Source: Flavobacterium sp. KJJ
GTDB taxonomy: Bacteria; Bacteroidota; Bacteroidia; Flavobacteriales; Flavobacteriaceae
Direction: 5' to 3'
Assembly (NCBI RefSeq): GCF_000708595.2
Contig: NZ_JARP01000003.1
Coordinates: forward strand, 310,001 to 374,000
DNA: 64,000 nt
Position numbers and translations under genes: made by a program. Numbering within the stretch: position 1 is the stretch's first letter; each line of letters opens with the position of its first letter. This document shows, one piece after another, positions 43,117 to 52,122 of this stretch. Below the pieces are notes generated by a model, which had not been told where the DNA came from, searched no databases, and saw only the letters and a list, made by a program, of their open reading frames with translations.

Positions 43117-43839
43117 ATGAAAAATTCCTTAAAATATATAGCCTTAGTAATCATCGGAACATTAGCAAGTTGTAAAGATGAAGCTCAAAAACCCAAAGTA
43201 ATTTATGATGCTTCAAATAAAACAAATGTTGTTTCGAAGACTGATTCTACGCAGATTGAAGTTGCTGATTTGCCAATTCAGATGGAAGGAACAAATTATT
43301 TAATTCATCCGGTTGGAGATTTACGTGTTTTTGAAAAAGGAACTAAGTCACGTTATGGTTCTTCGAGCGTGAACGATGTGAGTTTTACGATTTCGAATTT
43401 AGGAGAATATGAAATTACAGGTTACCTGCAAAATTTGAAATTCCAAAAAGTAGATTCAGATTCAATTCGACCTTTGACAGATAAACCAGCTTTGATTTTA
43501 ACGGCGACTTATTTAAAACCGGTTGCAGACAAAACTCAAAATCAAATTATGGTGTACACTTTAGCGGATGCAGACACCAATAAAGATGGTAAGATCGATA
43601 CCAGCGATATTAAAACTTTGTATTTGAGTAATATCAGCGGAGAAAACTTTACTAAAGTTTCTGAAGATTTTCAGGAATTAGTAGATTGGAGCTTAATCGA
43701 ATCTAAAAACAGATTATACTTTAGAACTATTGAAGATACTAATCAAAATGGTCAATTCGATAAAAACGATGTTTTGCATTATAACTACATTGATTTGATT
43801 GCTAAAAAATGGGAAGTTAAAAGTTATAAGCCTATTTAG
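43117..43839 (+). CDS. Lipoprotein with two EF-hand-like calcium loops
   Basis: A 240-residue lipoprotein with lipobox LASC (Cys19). Two loops resemble EF-hand/dockerin calcium sites: DADTNKDGKIDTSD at 151-164 and DTNQNGQFDKND at 207-218. The rest is beta-rich (VNDVSFTISNLGEYEITGYL). No enzyme motif is recognised. Located 82 nt after the TonB receptor and in the same direction, it could be its surface or periplasmic partner. Expected to be anchored to the outer membrane or inner leaflet. Confidence 0.75.
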   Translation: MKNSLKYIALVIIGTLASCKDEAQKPKVIYDASNKTNVVSKTDSTQIEVADLPIQMEGTNYLIHPVGDLRVFEKGTKSRYGSSSVNDVSFTISNLGEYEITGYLQNLKFQKVDSDSIRPLTDKPALILTATYLKPVADKTQNQIMVYTLADADTNKDGKIDTSDIKTLYLSNISGENFTKVSEDFQELVDWSLIESKNRLYFRTIEDTNQNGQFDKNDVLHYNYIDLIAKKWEVKSYKPI

Positions 43840-43851
43840 TATTTTTTAAGT

Positions 43852-44005
43852 TTCTAAGAAGCTGAGTTACTAAGATTCTAAGGTTTTTTATAGATTGTAC
43901 AGAGAAAAAAATAAAAGCCCTTTAAAAATTAACTGAAATTAATTTTTAAAGGGCTTTTTATAAAATTTTAGAATCTTATTACCTCAGAACCTTAGCAGCT
44001 TTTAA
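43852..44005. repeat. CTAAG-type inverted repeat around a terminator
   Basis: Arms 43859-43882 (aagctgagttactaagattc) and 43969-43990 (tagaatcttattacctcag) are near reverse complements, 18 of 20 in the core. They flank the terminator hairpin at 43913-43958. Words are shared with the repeat at 24836-24914. Confidence 0.7.
43913..43958. terminator. Bidirectional terminator between lipoprotein and DUF2971 genes
   Basis: AAAAGCCCTTTAAAAATTAA and its complement form a perfect 20-bp stem with a CTGAAA loop. Confidence 0.85.
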
Positions 44006-44015
44006 AAGAAAAACT

Positions 44016-44717
44016 CTAAATCAAAATATCGCTTTCTAGATCTGATTTTTCTATTTCAAAACCAAATCCAAGTCGCTCTACCAATTGAATTACCAGTTTT
44101 TTATACCAGTTTTCTGATTTTGGATGAATGTATATTTTTTCAATCAATTGCGTAATATCAACATTAATTTTTAATCCATCATTAAGTTTAATAGTGCTTT
44201 TTGAAGTGTCTGTAATGATACGGACTTCGCGTTCGTACTGAAAACTTTTTCTTTTAAACAAAAAAGGAAAGAACAAATCATCAAACGGAATATATTCTTT
44301 CTTGTAATCAATGTAATTTACTTCACCTATATATTGATCAAAATTGTTTTCTGGATTCAGGGCTTTCTGTAATCTGCCAACTGTGGATTGAATGGCTAAT
44401 CCTTCGCTGTTTTGAGTAAAAATTTGCCACATAGCAAACGATTCATATTCGTTAATATGCCAGCTGCTTATGGCAACTTGTTCGCGTTGTGTTTTATAGT
44501 ATTTTAAAAAGTCAGGATTGTCGATCGCAAGCTTCTTTATCTCTTCAAAAGTGGGTTCGCTAAAAGTACCTTCGTACTGATCTTCAAATTTATCAGAACG
44601 AGACATAAAGAGTTTCTTTGATAGTAATAAATCAAGAAACTTAGATAGGTCTAAGTATTTCCAAACAATTGTATCTGGATCATCTGGAAGCTTTATGTTC
44701 GGATTGTTGAGATACAT
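44016..44717 (-). CDS. DUF2971 domain-containing protein
   Basis: A 233-residue protein with the DUF2971 start: VWKYLDLSKFLDLLLSKKLF, MSRSDKFEDQYEGTFSEPTF, then ISSWHINEYESFAMWQIFTQ and a KSFQYEREVRII strand. The family is widespread and unknown; some members cluster with mobile DNA or defence genes, which is not the case here. It has no signal peptide. A start at ATG 44717 is preceded by an A-rich sequence. It is downstream of no gene and separated from the ABC exporter by 57 nt, on the same strand, so co-transcription with that gene is possible. Confidence 0.85.
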   Translation of the reverse strand: MYLNNPNIKLPDDPDTIVWKYLDLSKFLDLLLSKKLFMSRSDKFEDQYEGTFSEPTFEEIKKLAIDNPDFLKYYKTQREQVAISSWHINEYESFAMWQIFTQNSEGLAIQSTVGRLQKALNPENNFDQYIGEVNYIDYKKEYIPFDDLFFPFLFKRKSFQYEREVRIITDTSKSTIKLNDGLKINVDITQLIEKIYIHPKSENWYKKLVIQLVERLGFGFEIEKSDLESDILI

Positions 44718-44774
44718 TTTTTCTTTTTTTAAGATTCAAAGAGGCAAAGTTACAAAGGTTCTACACTTGGTAAA

Positions 44775-46604
44775 TTACGACTCAAAAGATTGCATTGATA
44801 CCAACTTATTGTAAGTGCCATTATGAGCAATTAATTCGTCGTGTGTTCCTTTTTCAACGATTTTTCCTTTTTGCATTACCACAATTACATCTGCTTTTTG
44901 AATAGTCGAAAGACGGTGTGCAATTACAATTGAAGTCCTGTTTTGCATCATGTTTTCTAATGCAACCTGAACAAATTTTTCACTTTCGGTATCCAATGCT
45001 GATGTTGCTTCATCTAAAATCATAATTGGAGGATTTTTCAATACGGCGCGCGCAATAGATAAACGTTGTTTTTGGCCTCCAGAAAGTTTGTTTCCGCTGT
45101 CACCAATATTTGTGTAAATTCCTAAAGGCAATTCTTTTACAAATTCAAAAGCATTGGCAATTTTAAGTGCGTCAATAATTTCATCGTCGGTAGCATCTAA
45201 TTTTCCTAAAGCAATATTGGCTTTTATTGTGTCATTAAATAAAATACTGTCTTGAGTAACGAGTCCCATCAAACTGCGAAGCGATTGCAGATTCATGTCT
45301 TTAATGTTGATTCCGTCAATAGAAATTGTTCCGTCGTTAACATCGTAAAAACGAGTCAATAAATTGGCAATTGTACTTTTTCCGCTTCCAGATTGTCCAA
45401 CAAGTGCAACAGTTTGGCCTTTTTTAATTTCAAGAGAAAAGTCTTTTAAAACCGTTTCGTCTTCATATTTAAAGTTTATATTTTGTACAGTTATATTGTT
45501 GTCAAAAGTTGTTTTTTCGATTGCATTTTCTTTAGAAGTAATTGTGTTTTCGTGTTCTAAAATTTCAAGAACACGTTCTGCAGCGGCGTTTCCTCTTTTA
45601 ACTCCGTAAGAGGCCTTCGAAATCGCTTTTGCGGGAGTAAGAATGTTATACGCTAAACCCATATAAGCTATAAATGAAGCTCCTGCCAAGGTTTTGTCAA
45701 TCAGAACCATCTGACCACCATACCAAAGCAAAATTGCAATTACAGTGATTCCCATAAATTCACTCGCAGGCGAAGCTAAGTTCTGGCGGTTCCCGATACT
45801 ATTTGATAATTTGAAAAAACGTTCGGTCGAATTTTTAAAAACATTATTAAAGTAATTCTCAGAATTATAACCCTTTACCACTTTTAGTCCGCCAATAGTT
45901 TCTTCAATAGTTGATAGAAACAAACCTTGTTCCTGCTGTGCTTTTGAAGATTGTTTTTTAAGCTGTTTTCCAATCAATGAAATTAAATATCCCGAAATCG
46001 GAATAAAAATGAAAACAAATAGTGTCAATTTTGCACTGATCGCAAACATAGTAGCAATTGTAAAAATAATAGTTAATGGTTCTTTTACGATAAGCTCTAA
46101 AATGGCTAAAAATGAAGTTTGAACCTCATTAACATCGGCAGAAATTCTTGAAATAACATCACCTTTTCTTTTTTCAGAATAAAAAGCCAAGGGCAATTCT
46201 AAGGTTTTTTTGTACATCGCATTTCGCATGTCTCTTAAAATTCCGTTTCTCAGAAAATTAATAAAAAACATTGCCATGTAATCGGCTACGTTTTTCAATA
46301 AAAAAATAGCGATAATACCGCCAACCATTATAGATAAAGTATATCCAACACCAAAAGTATCTGTAGTATGGGTAATAAAATAGCTTAAATAATTTTCGGC
46401 ATATGTTTTAACTTCCCAAATTCCGGTGTAAACCGGTTTAATTGTATTTCTTTTGGTTTGATCAAATAAAACCTGAATCATCGGAATTAACGAAACAAAA
46501 GAAAGTGTGCTGAAAAGTGCATACAAAACATTAAAAAAGATGTTTAAGTAGGCATATTTTTTATACGGATATATAAAAGGAACTATTTTTTTGAAATTAC
46601 TCAT
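44775..46604 (-). CDS. ABC transporter with fused permease and ATPase (MsbA-like)
   Basis: A 609-residue half-transporter. Six TM helices occupy ~15-330. The nucleotide domain has Walker A ALVGQSGSGKSTIANLL, signature LSGGQKQRLSIAR, Walker B PPIMILDEATSALD and the H-loop AHRLSTIQKADV. It works as a homodimer in the inner membrane. Sequence pattern (YSEKRKGDVISRISADVNEV, ELIVKEPLTIIF) is of the lipid A/lipid flippase MsbA type, but the substrate cannot be fixed. The gene starts 82 bp after the phosphosugar mutase stop, beyond a terminator, so it has its own promoter. Confidence 0.93.
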   Translation of the reverse strand: MSNFKKIVPFIYPYKKYAYLNIFFNVLYALFSTLSFVSLIPMIQVLFDQTKRNTIKPVYTGIWEVKTYAENYLSYFITHTTDTFGVGYTLSIMVGGIIAIFLLKNVADYMAMFFINFLRNGILRDMRNAMYKKTLELPLAFYSEKRKGDVISRISADVNEVQTSFLAILELIVKEPLTIIFTIATMFAISAKLTLFVFIFIPISGYLISLIGKQLKKQSSKAQQEQGLFLSTIEETIGGLKVVKGYNSENYFNNVFKNSTERFFKLSNSIGNRQNLASPASEFMGITVIAILLWYGGQMVLIDKTLAGASFIAYMGLAYNILTPAKAISKASYGVKRGNAAAERVLEILEHENTITSKENAIEKTTFDNNITVQNINFKYEDETVLKDFSLEIKKGQTVALVGQSGSGKSTIANLLTRFYDVNDGTISIDGINIKDMNLQSLRSLMGLVTQDSILFNDTIKANIALGKLDATDDEIIDALKIANAFEFVKELPLGIYTNIGDSGNKLSGGQKQRLSIARAVLKNPPIMILDEATSALDTESEKFVQVALENMMQNRTSIVIAHRLSTIQKADVIVVMQKGKIVEKGTHDELIAHNGTYNKLVSMQSFES

Positions 46605-46628
46605 TATGGGTTGTTATTTTTACCATTA

Positions 46629-46663
46629 AAACCCGGCAATTTATTTTAAAAATTGCCGGGTTT
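46629..46663 (-). terminator. Terminator of the phosphosugar mutase gene
   Basis: AAACCCGGCAATTT and AAATTGCCGGGTTT form a perfect 14-bp stem with a short A/T loop, just downstream of the mutase stop on the minus strand. Confidence 0.85.
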
Positions 46664-46686
46664 ATAAAAAGGTATTTTAATTCTGT

Positions 46687-48414
46687 TTATTTCAACTGCA
46701 TTCCTGCAATGATATTTTGTATTTTTTCGTCTAAGAAACTTTCCGCGGCGTCAAAATTTTCAACTGAATCTAATGCTGCATTAACACTAATATAGAATTT
46801 GATTTTTGGTTCAGTTCCGCTTGGTCTTGCACAAATTTTAGAGCCGTCTTCTGTATAATAAATCAATACATTCGATTTCGGAATATCCATTGCAGATTCT
46901 TCACCAGTCAATAAATTCAAAGCAATTGATGATTGATAATCTTCAACCATAATTACGCGTTGTCCGTTGATTTCTTTTAAAGGATTTTGACGTAAATTAA
47001 CCATCATCTGATTGATTTCTTCTAAACCTTGCATTCCTTTTTTAGTCAATGAAACTAAAAATTCTTTATAAAAACCATTTTCAACATAAAGCTGTAAAAG
47101 TTCTTTGTAGACACTGCTTCCTGCTGCTTTTGCCTGTGCAGCCACTTCGCATATTAATAAAGTTGCTGCAACAGCATCTTTGTCTCTAACAGCATCGCCA
47201 ACCATAAAACCAAAACTTTCTTCTCCGCCGCCAATGAATTGAAGTTCTGGAAAATCTTTAATCATTTTGGCAATCCATTTAAAGCCGGTCAAACCAACTT
47301 TGCATTCTACGCCATAACTTGTCGCTAGTTCCATTATCATTGGAGTCGAAACAATTGTAGAACCCACAAATTGTTTTCCGTTAATTTTGCCTGCTTTTTT
47401 CCATTGTTTCAATAAGAAAGAAGTCATCAAAACCATAGTTTGGTTTCCGTTAAGCAAAATCAGTTTGCCATCGTTGTTTCTAACGGCAACACCAAGACGG
47501 TCGCAATCAGGATCAGTTCCGACTACAATATCCGAGTTTGTTTTATCGGCCAATGCCAATGCCATAGTCAAAGCTTCAGGTTCTTCTGGATTTGGAGATT
47601 TTACAGTTGGGAAATCTCCATTTGGTTCAGCTTGTTCAGGTACAATATGTACATTTTTATAACCTGCTTGTGATAAAGTATCAGGAATCGATTTTATAGA
47701 CGTTCCGTGCAATGAAGTAAAAACGATTTGTAAGTTATCTTTCGCTTCAGCCGGCGTATTAAAACTAGCATTTTCGATAGATGATTTTATGAAAGCCTTA
47801 TCGATTTCGGTATCGATATATTCAATCAGACTTTCGTTTGCGTCAAATTTAATTTTATCGTATCCTAAGTTTTCGATTACTTTAATAATAGCAGCATCTT
47901 CTGGCGGTACTATTTGTCCTCCGTCTTGCCAATACACTTTATACCCGTTGTATTCCGGCGGATTATGTGAAGCTGTAAGAACAATTCCGCATTGGCAGCC
48001 TAAAAATTTAAGAGCAAAAGATAATTCTGGAGTTGGTCGTAAATCAGAAAACAAATAAACATGGATTCCGTTTGCAGAAAAAACATCTGCAACAACTTTT
48101 GCTAAAGTATTACTGTTATGACGGCAATCATAAGCAATAACTACTTTTATAGGTTGATTAGGAAAAACTTCGTGTAAGTAATCAGATAATCCCTGAGTAT
48201 TTTTTCCTAGCGTATATTTGTTGATTCTGTTGTTTCCAACGCCCATAACACCGCGCATTCCGCCAGTTCCAAATTCAAGATTTTTATAAAAACTTTCTTC
48301 AAGTTCTTTTGGCGAAGTTGTCATTAATTCTTTAACTGCCGCTTGTGTTTCTTTGTCAAATGTTGGTGTTAACCATTCGTTTACAGCATTCAAAATATTA
48401 GGTGCTATATTCAT
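46687..48414 (-). CDS. Phosphosugar mutase (phosphoglucomutase/phosphomannomutase)
   Basis: A 575-residue alpha-D-phosphohexomutase. It has the phosphoserine loop LTASHNPPEYNGYKVYW (S149), the magnesium loop DIVVGTDPDCDRLGV, the sugar-binding GGGEESFGFM and the phosphate-binding RPSGTEPKIKFYI. Length exceeds the classic 450-460-residue PMM/PGM and fits the long Bacteroidota/Firmicutes PgcA-type enzyme. It interconverts glucose-1-P and glucose-6-P (or the mannose pair) for sugar nucleotide supply. Followed by the ABC exporter and preceded by a glycosyltransferase, so a surface glycan role is plausible. Confidence 0.93.
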   Translation of the reverse strand: MNIAPNILNAVNEWLTPTFDKETQAAVKELMTTSPKELEESFYKNLEFGTGGMRGVMGVGNNRINKYTLGKNTQGLSDYLHEVFPNQPIKVVIAYDCRHNSNTLAKVVADVFSANGIHVYLFSDLRPTPELSFALKFLGCQCGIVLTASHNPPEYNGYKVYWQDGGQIVPPEDAAIIKVIENLGYDKIKFDANESLIEYIDTEIDKAFIKSSIENASFNTPAEAKDNLQIVFTSLHGTSIKSIPDTLSQAGYKNVHIVPEQAEPNGDFPTVKSPNPEEPEALTMALALADKTNSDIVVGTDPDCDRLGVAVRNNDGKLILLNGNQTMVLMTSFLLKQWKKAGKINGKQFVGSTIVSTPMIMELATSYGVECKVGLTGFKWIAKMIKDFPELQFIGGGEESFGFMVGDAVRDKDAVAATLLICEVAAQAKAAGSSVYKELLQLYVENGFYKEFLVSLTKKGMQGLEEINQMMVNLRQNPLKEINGQRVIMVEDYQSSIALNLLTGEESAMDIPKSNVLIYYTEDGSKICARPSGTEPKIKFYISVNAALDSVENFDAAESFLDEKIQNIIAGMQLK

Positions 48415-48512
48415 GTAAATGTCTTTTTAATGTTTTAAATTAAAGATAAGGTTTTTTCAGGACTTAATCCAATATGCTAGTAATTATTGGACACTATATC
48501 TTTTGCGTTCCC

Positions 48513-48530
48513 ATCCCGAAGCTTCGGGAT
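48513..48530. repeat. Perfect palindrome ATCCCGAAG/CTTCGGGAT
   Basis: An 18-bp perfect palindrome in the spacer between GT2 and the mutase. It shares the TCCCGA..TCGGGA design with 22323-22340. It has no T tract, so it is unlikely to be a terminator. Confidence 0.7.
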
Positions 48531-48576
48531 CGAGACCACCATAAAATGTGTCTTTTTATAAAGACTGATCTTAATG

Positions 48577-49533
48577 TTAAAAATTAACTTCGCGGGCTAC
48601 TTTATAACGTGCTTCATTGTTTTTAGTTCTCAAAATAATCTCACCAAGAAAGCCTGCCAAGAATAATTGAGTACCTAAAATCATAGTTGTTAAAGCAATG
48701 AAAAACCATGGATTGCTGGTAATTAAGCTATATTTCATTCCGTTATACATATGGTATAACTTCGAAATTCCGATATAACCCGCCAATAAAAATCCGATAA
48801 TAAACATTAACGAACCCATTGCTCCAAATAAATGCATTGGTCTTTTGCCGAAACGTGATAAAAACCAAATTGTAATCAAGTCTAGGAAACCGTTTATAAA
48901 ACGTTCCATTCCAAATTTGGTTTCACCATATTTACGAGCTTGGTGAATTACAACTTTTTCCCCAATTTTATTAAAACCGGCATTTTTTGCCAAAACCGGA
49001 ATGTATCTGTGCATTTCTCCAGATACTTCGATGTTTTTTACAACTGTATTTTTGTATGCTTTTAACCCGCAGTTAAAATCATTCAATTCAACTCCAGAAG
49101 TTTTTCTTGCAGCCCAGTTAAATAATTTAGAAGGCAGGTTTTTTGCCACAACAGAGTCATAGCGTTTCTTTTTCCAGCCTGAAACTAAATCAAATTTTTG
49201 AGCTGTAATCATTTCATACAATCCCGGAATTTCATCTGGACTGTCTTGTAAATCAGCATCCATAGTGATGATAACATCACCTTTTGCTTTTGCAAAACCA
49301 GCATGCAAAGCCTGCGATTTTCCAAAATTTTTCATGAAACGAATTCCTTTTACATTTGGATTTTCATTCGAAAAACTTTCAATAATATTCCAAGAATCAT
49401 CTGTACTTCCATCATCTACAAAAATGATTTCATAAGAGTAATTGTTAGATTGCATCACTTTAATAATCCACGAATAGAGTTCTTTAAGCGATTCCTCCTC
49501 GTTTAGAAGCGGTATAAGTATAGATAAATTCAT
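48577..49533 (-). CDS. Glycosyltransferase family 2, DPM1/GtrB-like with two TM segments
   Basis: A 318-residue membrane GT2 enzyme. The N-terminal GT-A domain has SILIPLLNEEESLKELYSWI, YEIIFVDDGSTDDSWN, VIITMDADLQDSPDEI (DAD) and NDFNCGLKAYKN. Two C-terminal TM helices are LFGAMGSLMFIIGFLLAGYI and FFIALTTMILGTQLFLAGFL. Such enzymes move glucose, mannose or Ara4N from nucleotide sugar to undecaprenyl phosphate. Acceptor and sugar cannot be told. It starts 9 nt after the DUF4199 gene stop and is cotranscribed with it. Confidence 0.92.
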   Translation of the reverse strand: MNLSILIPLLNEEESLKELYSWIIKVMQSNNYSYEIIFVDDGSTDDSWNIIESFSNENPNVKGIRFMKNFGKSQALHAGFAKAKGDVIITMDADLQDSPDEIPGLYEMITAQKFDLVSGWKKKRYDSVVAKNLPSKLFNWAARKTSGVELNDFNCGLKAYKNTVVKNIEVSGEMHRYIPVLAKNAGFNKIGEKVVIHQARKYGETKFGMERFINGFLDLITIWFLSRFGKRPMHLFGAMGSLMFIIGFLLAGYIGISKLYHMYNGMKYSLITSNPWFFIALTTMILGTQLFLAGFLGEIILRTKNNEARYKVAREVNF

Positions 49534-49542
49534 TTATTTTTT

Positions 49543-50073
49543 TTATTCTTGAGTAGTTCTGCTTTTAAAAAACGCTGCGAAAATTAATCCAAAAACTGCA
49601 CTGATTACAATTGCAAAAACAGATCCTTTTAATAATTCTACAGTAGAATAAGGATTACTAAGTTTCATTTTTTCAATAGTTTCATTAATAACTGAAGCAG
49701 GTGATCCGAATTTTTGCATCATTCCAACCGTATATTTGATCATTAATTCGCTTAAAGTATCTTTTGCGCTTGGATCAATAACGTTAAATAAAAGAATGTT
49801 GAAAAAAGTAGAAATTAATATTCCGATTACTGCAGCAATAAAGTAGGTAGTAAATGCATCTTTAAATGAAAAAACACCATTTAATTCTTTTTTCGTTTTA
49901 GAAAGTAAAATGATGCTTATAGTAAGACTTATTGCTATACCTATTAAGCCCATCCACCAAGCAGTGAACAAATTTAAATCAACCGCATATATTGTAGCGG
50001 TAATTAAAGCAGATGCAATTCCTATCATTACACCATAAGTAATACCATTCTTTTTTATAACTTCATTGATCAT
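49543..50073 (-). CDS. DUF4199 membrane protein
   Basis: A 176-residue protein with four TM helices (~14-31, 37-57, 73-95 and 150-170). It has the DUF4199 marks FSFKDAFTTYFIAAVIGILI and NEVIKKNGITYGVMIGIASA. The family is mostly Bacteroidota and often precedes a GT2 of the DPM1 type, as here. Function unknown; perhaps a partner for the polyprenyl-glycosyltransferase. A TATATTTG -7 box lies at 50100-50107 (minus strand), with no recognisable -33 element. Confidence 0.88.
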   Translation of the reverse strand: MINEVIKKNGITYGVMIGIASALITATIYAVDLNLFTAWWMGLIGIAISLTISIILLSKTKKELNGVFSFKDAFTTYFIAAVIGILISTFFNILLFNVIDPSAKDTLSELMIKYTVGMMQKFGSPASVINETIEKMKLSNPYSTVELLKGSVFAIVISAVFGLIFAAFFKSRTTQE

Positions 50074-50176
50074 ATCTATATATGTTTAGAATTAATCCAC
50101 AAATATAGCAATTCCCAATATAATCGGAGATAAAAAAAGCTTTTTGAATTTAACTAAAAAAAAGTGTGCTAAACAT

Positions 50177-50205
50177 TTGTATATTAAAAAAGAATTGTAA
50201 ATTTG
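50177..50205 (+). promoter_or_regulatory. rpmE2 promoter
   Basis: TTG (50177-50179) and TAAATTTG (50198-50205) are 18 nt apart, close to consensus. The expected transcript start near 50212 gives a leader of about 110 nt, which contains a 13-codon frame at 50271-50312. Confidence 0.65.
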
Positions 50206-50270
50206 CAAACTCAAAATAATTAAAAGTTTAAACAAAAAAGAGTATCCTTTGTTTACACCTTTTTCTAACC

Positions 50271-50312
50271 ATGAAAAAGCTTCAAAATAAAAATGCTCTA
50301 AACAATAAATAA
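50271..50312 (+). CDS. Possible 13-codon leader peptide upstream of rpmE2
   Basis: ATG at 50271 opens MKKLQNKNALNNK and stops 9 nt before the rpmE2 ATG. It is Lys/Asn-rich. The short gap would let the same ribosome reinitiate, so it may be a leader peptide. It may equally be chance in an AT-rich leader. Confidence 0.3.
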   Translation: MKKLQNKNALNNK

Positions 50313-50321
50313 AAAGAAAAG

Positions 50322-50576
50322 ATGAAAAAAGGAATTCACCCAGAAAATTACAGATTAGTTGCATTTAAAGACATGTCTAATGACGAAGTTTTTATCACTA
50401 AATCTACTGCAGATACAAAAGAAACAATTGAAGTTGACGGAGTTGAGTATCCAGTTGTAAAAATGGAGATTTCTAGAACATCTCACCCTTTTTATACTGG
50501 TAAATCTAAACTTATCGATACTGCAGGACGTATTGATAAATTCAAAACTAAATATGCAAAACACGTTAAAAACTAA
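50322..50576 (+). CDS. rpmE2: 50S ribosomal protein L31, type B
   Basis: An 84-residue L31 with the start [20 protein letters not shown] and [20 protein letters not shown], ending [11 protein letters not shown]. It lacks the CxxC zinc ligands of type A L31, so it is the zinc-free type B (YkgM-like) form. It sits on the large subunit surface near the central protuberance. Monocistronic with promoter and hairpin terminator. An antisense frame on the opposite strand (50092-50364) is not real. Confidence 0.97.
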   Translation: MKKGIHPENYRLVAFKDMSNDEVFITKSTADTKETIEVDGVEYPVVKMEISRTSHPFYTGKSKLIDTAGRIDKFKTKYAKHVKN

Positions 50577-50597
50577 TAACTGTTTTTATTCATATAA

Positions 50598-50626
50598 AAG
50601 CCTTCCAATTCGGAAGGCTTTTTTTA
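50598..50626 (+). terminator. rpmE2 terminator
   Basis: AAGCCTTCC and GGAAGGCTT stem with AATTC loop and a T6 tail. Confidence 0.85.
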
Positions 50627-50640
50627 TGCTTTGTAAATTT

Positions 50641-50780
50641 AACGCAAAGTGCGCAAAGATATTACTATGAGGTTTTTATAATAACACAAAGTTTGAGAAG
50701 CTAAATCTACACAAAAGCTTTGCGAACTTTGTGTTTTCTAAACATACTGCAGAATAAAAATCTTTGCGCACTTTGCGGTT
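50641..50780. repeat. Long nested inverted repeat of the CGCAAAG type
   Basis: Outer arms AACGCAAAGTGCGCAAAGA (50641-50659) and TCTTTGCGCACTTTGCGGTT (50761-50780) differ by one inserted base. Inner arms AACACAAAGTT (around 50694) and AACTTTGTGTT (near 50730) pair as well. No gene is seen in the 368-bp gap apart from the terminator and this element. Confidence 0.75.
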
Positions 50781-50943
50781 AAATAATTTATGAATATAAG
50801 ATCATGTTCTCGCACTATTTAACATTTCTGTAAAAAAGAATTATTTTCTTAATTTGAATAAAAGCCTATTTAATCGGACACATAAATATTTGTAACTTTG
50901 GTCTCGGTAACCAAACAAATTTTAACAATATTAAATCTATTTT

Positions 50944-52119
50944 ATGAACTACATTCTTTTTGACGGTCCCGTCCGGAATGCTTTATTGCCTTTTACATTT
51001 ACAAGACCAGTCGCAGATATTTTAATCGGGATTATGACGATTCGTCAAAAATGGGAAGCGCGTTTAGGTTCTACTATAACAACAATTACCGAAGATTATT
51101 TGTCTGTCAAATTTCCGATGGTAGAAATGGAAGAAAATGTCATGATCAACGCCGCGTATTTGCCAAATGATACGCTTGCTGAAATGGTTTCTGATTTAAA
51201 AGAAAATCAGGCAATCTTTAAAGGTGATGATGTAATTGCTTTTTTTACAACTGAAAATCAAGAAGAAGTCGATTTTGATTCTTATGAAATTATTCAGTAC
51301 AATGATGAATGTTTGACAATAGAACATACTTGGGATATTTTCTCAAAAAATGATGCTGCAATTCGTGCCGATTTTGCGTATTTGACTGAAGACAGAAAAT
51401 CACAGCCAATTCCGAAAAGTGTTAATACAATTACGCCTGAAAATATTTTTATTGAAGAAGGAGCAAAACTTGAATTTGTTACACTAAATGCTTCTAGCGG
51501 TCCTATATATATTGGTAAAAATACTGAAATTATGGAAGGAACCGTAATCCGTGGACCTTTCGCCTTATGTGAAAATGCCATGGTAAAAATGTCGGCTAAA
51601 GTGTACGGAGCGACAACCGTTGGTCCTGGATCACGAATAGGAGGTGAGGTTAAAAATTCAGTTCTTTTTGCAAATTCAAATAAAGGTCATGAAGGGTTTC
51701 TTGGAGATTCGGTTTTAGGAGAATGGTGTAATATTGGAGCAGATTCTAATAACTCAAACTTAAAAAATAATTACGAAGAAGTAAAATTGTGGAGCTACGA
51801 AACAGAAGGTTTTGCTAAAACTGGACTTCAGTTTTGCGGTTTAATGATGGGAGATCACAGTAAGTGTGGTATCAATACCATGTTTAATACTGGAACTGTA
51901 GTAGGCGTGAGTGCTAATATTTTTGGAAGTGGTTTTCCGCGTAATTTTGTTCCGAGCTTTTCTTGGGGCGGTGCAGCCGGATTTACAACTTATGTTACTA
52001 AAAAAGCTTTTGAAACGGCAAGATTGGTTTTGTCAAGAAGAAATATAGATTTTGATGAAACAGAACAAGCGATTCTGGAACATGTTTTTGAAGAAACTAA
52101 AAAGTGGAGAAAAGACTGA
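50944..52119 (+). CDS. GlmU-family sugar nucleotidyltransferase-like protein
   Basis: A 391-residue protein of the GlmU-like family seen in Bacteroidota. The N-terminus (YILFDGPVRNALLPFTFTRP, DILIGIMTIRQKWEARLG) is a shortened nucleotidyltransferase-like domain. The C-terminal part is a left-handed beta-helix (PIYIGKNTEIMEGTVIRGPF, ALCENAMVKMSAKVYGATTV, GEWCNIGADSNNSNLKNNYE). Classic GlmU motifs such as LAAGxGTRM are absent, so it is probably a regulator or an atypical acyltransferase for a nucleotide sugar. A -7 box TAACTTTG lies at 50893-50900. Monocistronic. Confidence 0.85.
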   Translation: MNYILFDGPVRNALLPFTFTRPVADILIGIMTIRQKWEARLGSTITTITEDYLSVKFPMVEMEENVMINAAYLPNDTLAEMVSDLKENQAIFKGDDVIAFFTTENQEEVDFDSYEIIQYNDECLTIEHTWDIFSKNDAAIRADFAYLTEDRKSQPIPKSVNTITPENIFIEEGAKLEFVTLNASSGPIYIGKNTEIMEGTVIRGPFALCENAMVKMSAKVYGATTVGPGSRIGGEVKNSVLFANSNKGHEGFLGDSVLGEWCNIGADSNNSNLKNNYEEVKLWSYETEGFAKTGLQFCGLMMGDHSKCGINTMFNTGTVVGVSANIFGSGFPRNFVPSFSWGGAAGFTTYVTKKAFETARLVLSRRNIDFDETEQAILEHVFEETKKWRKD

Positions 52120-52122
52120 TTT

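Noticed and set aside
50092-50364. 90-residue hydrophobic frame antisense to the rpmE2 leader
   Set aside because: It overlaps the rpmE2 promoter and start on the other strand, has no family pattern and comes from AT-rich DNA.
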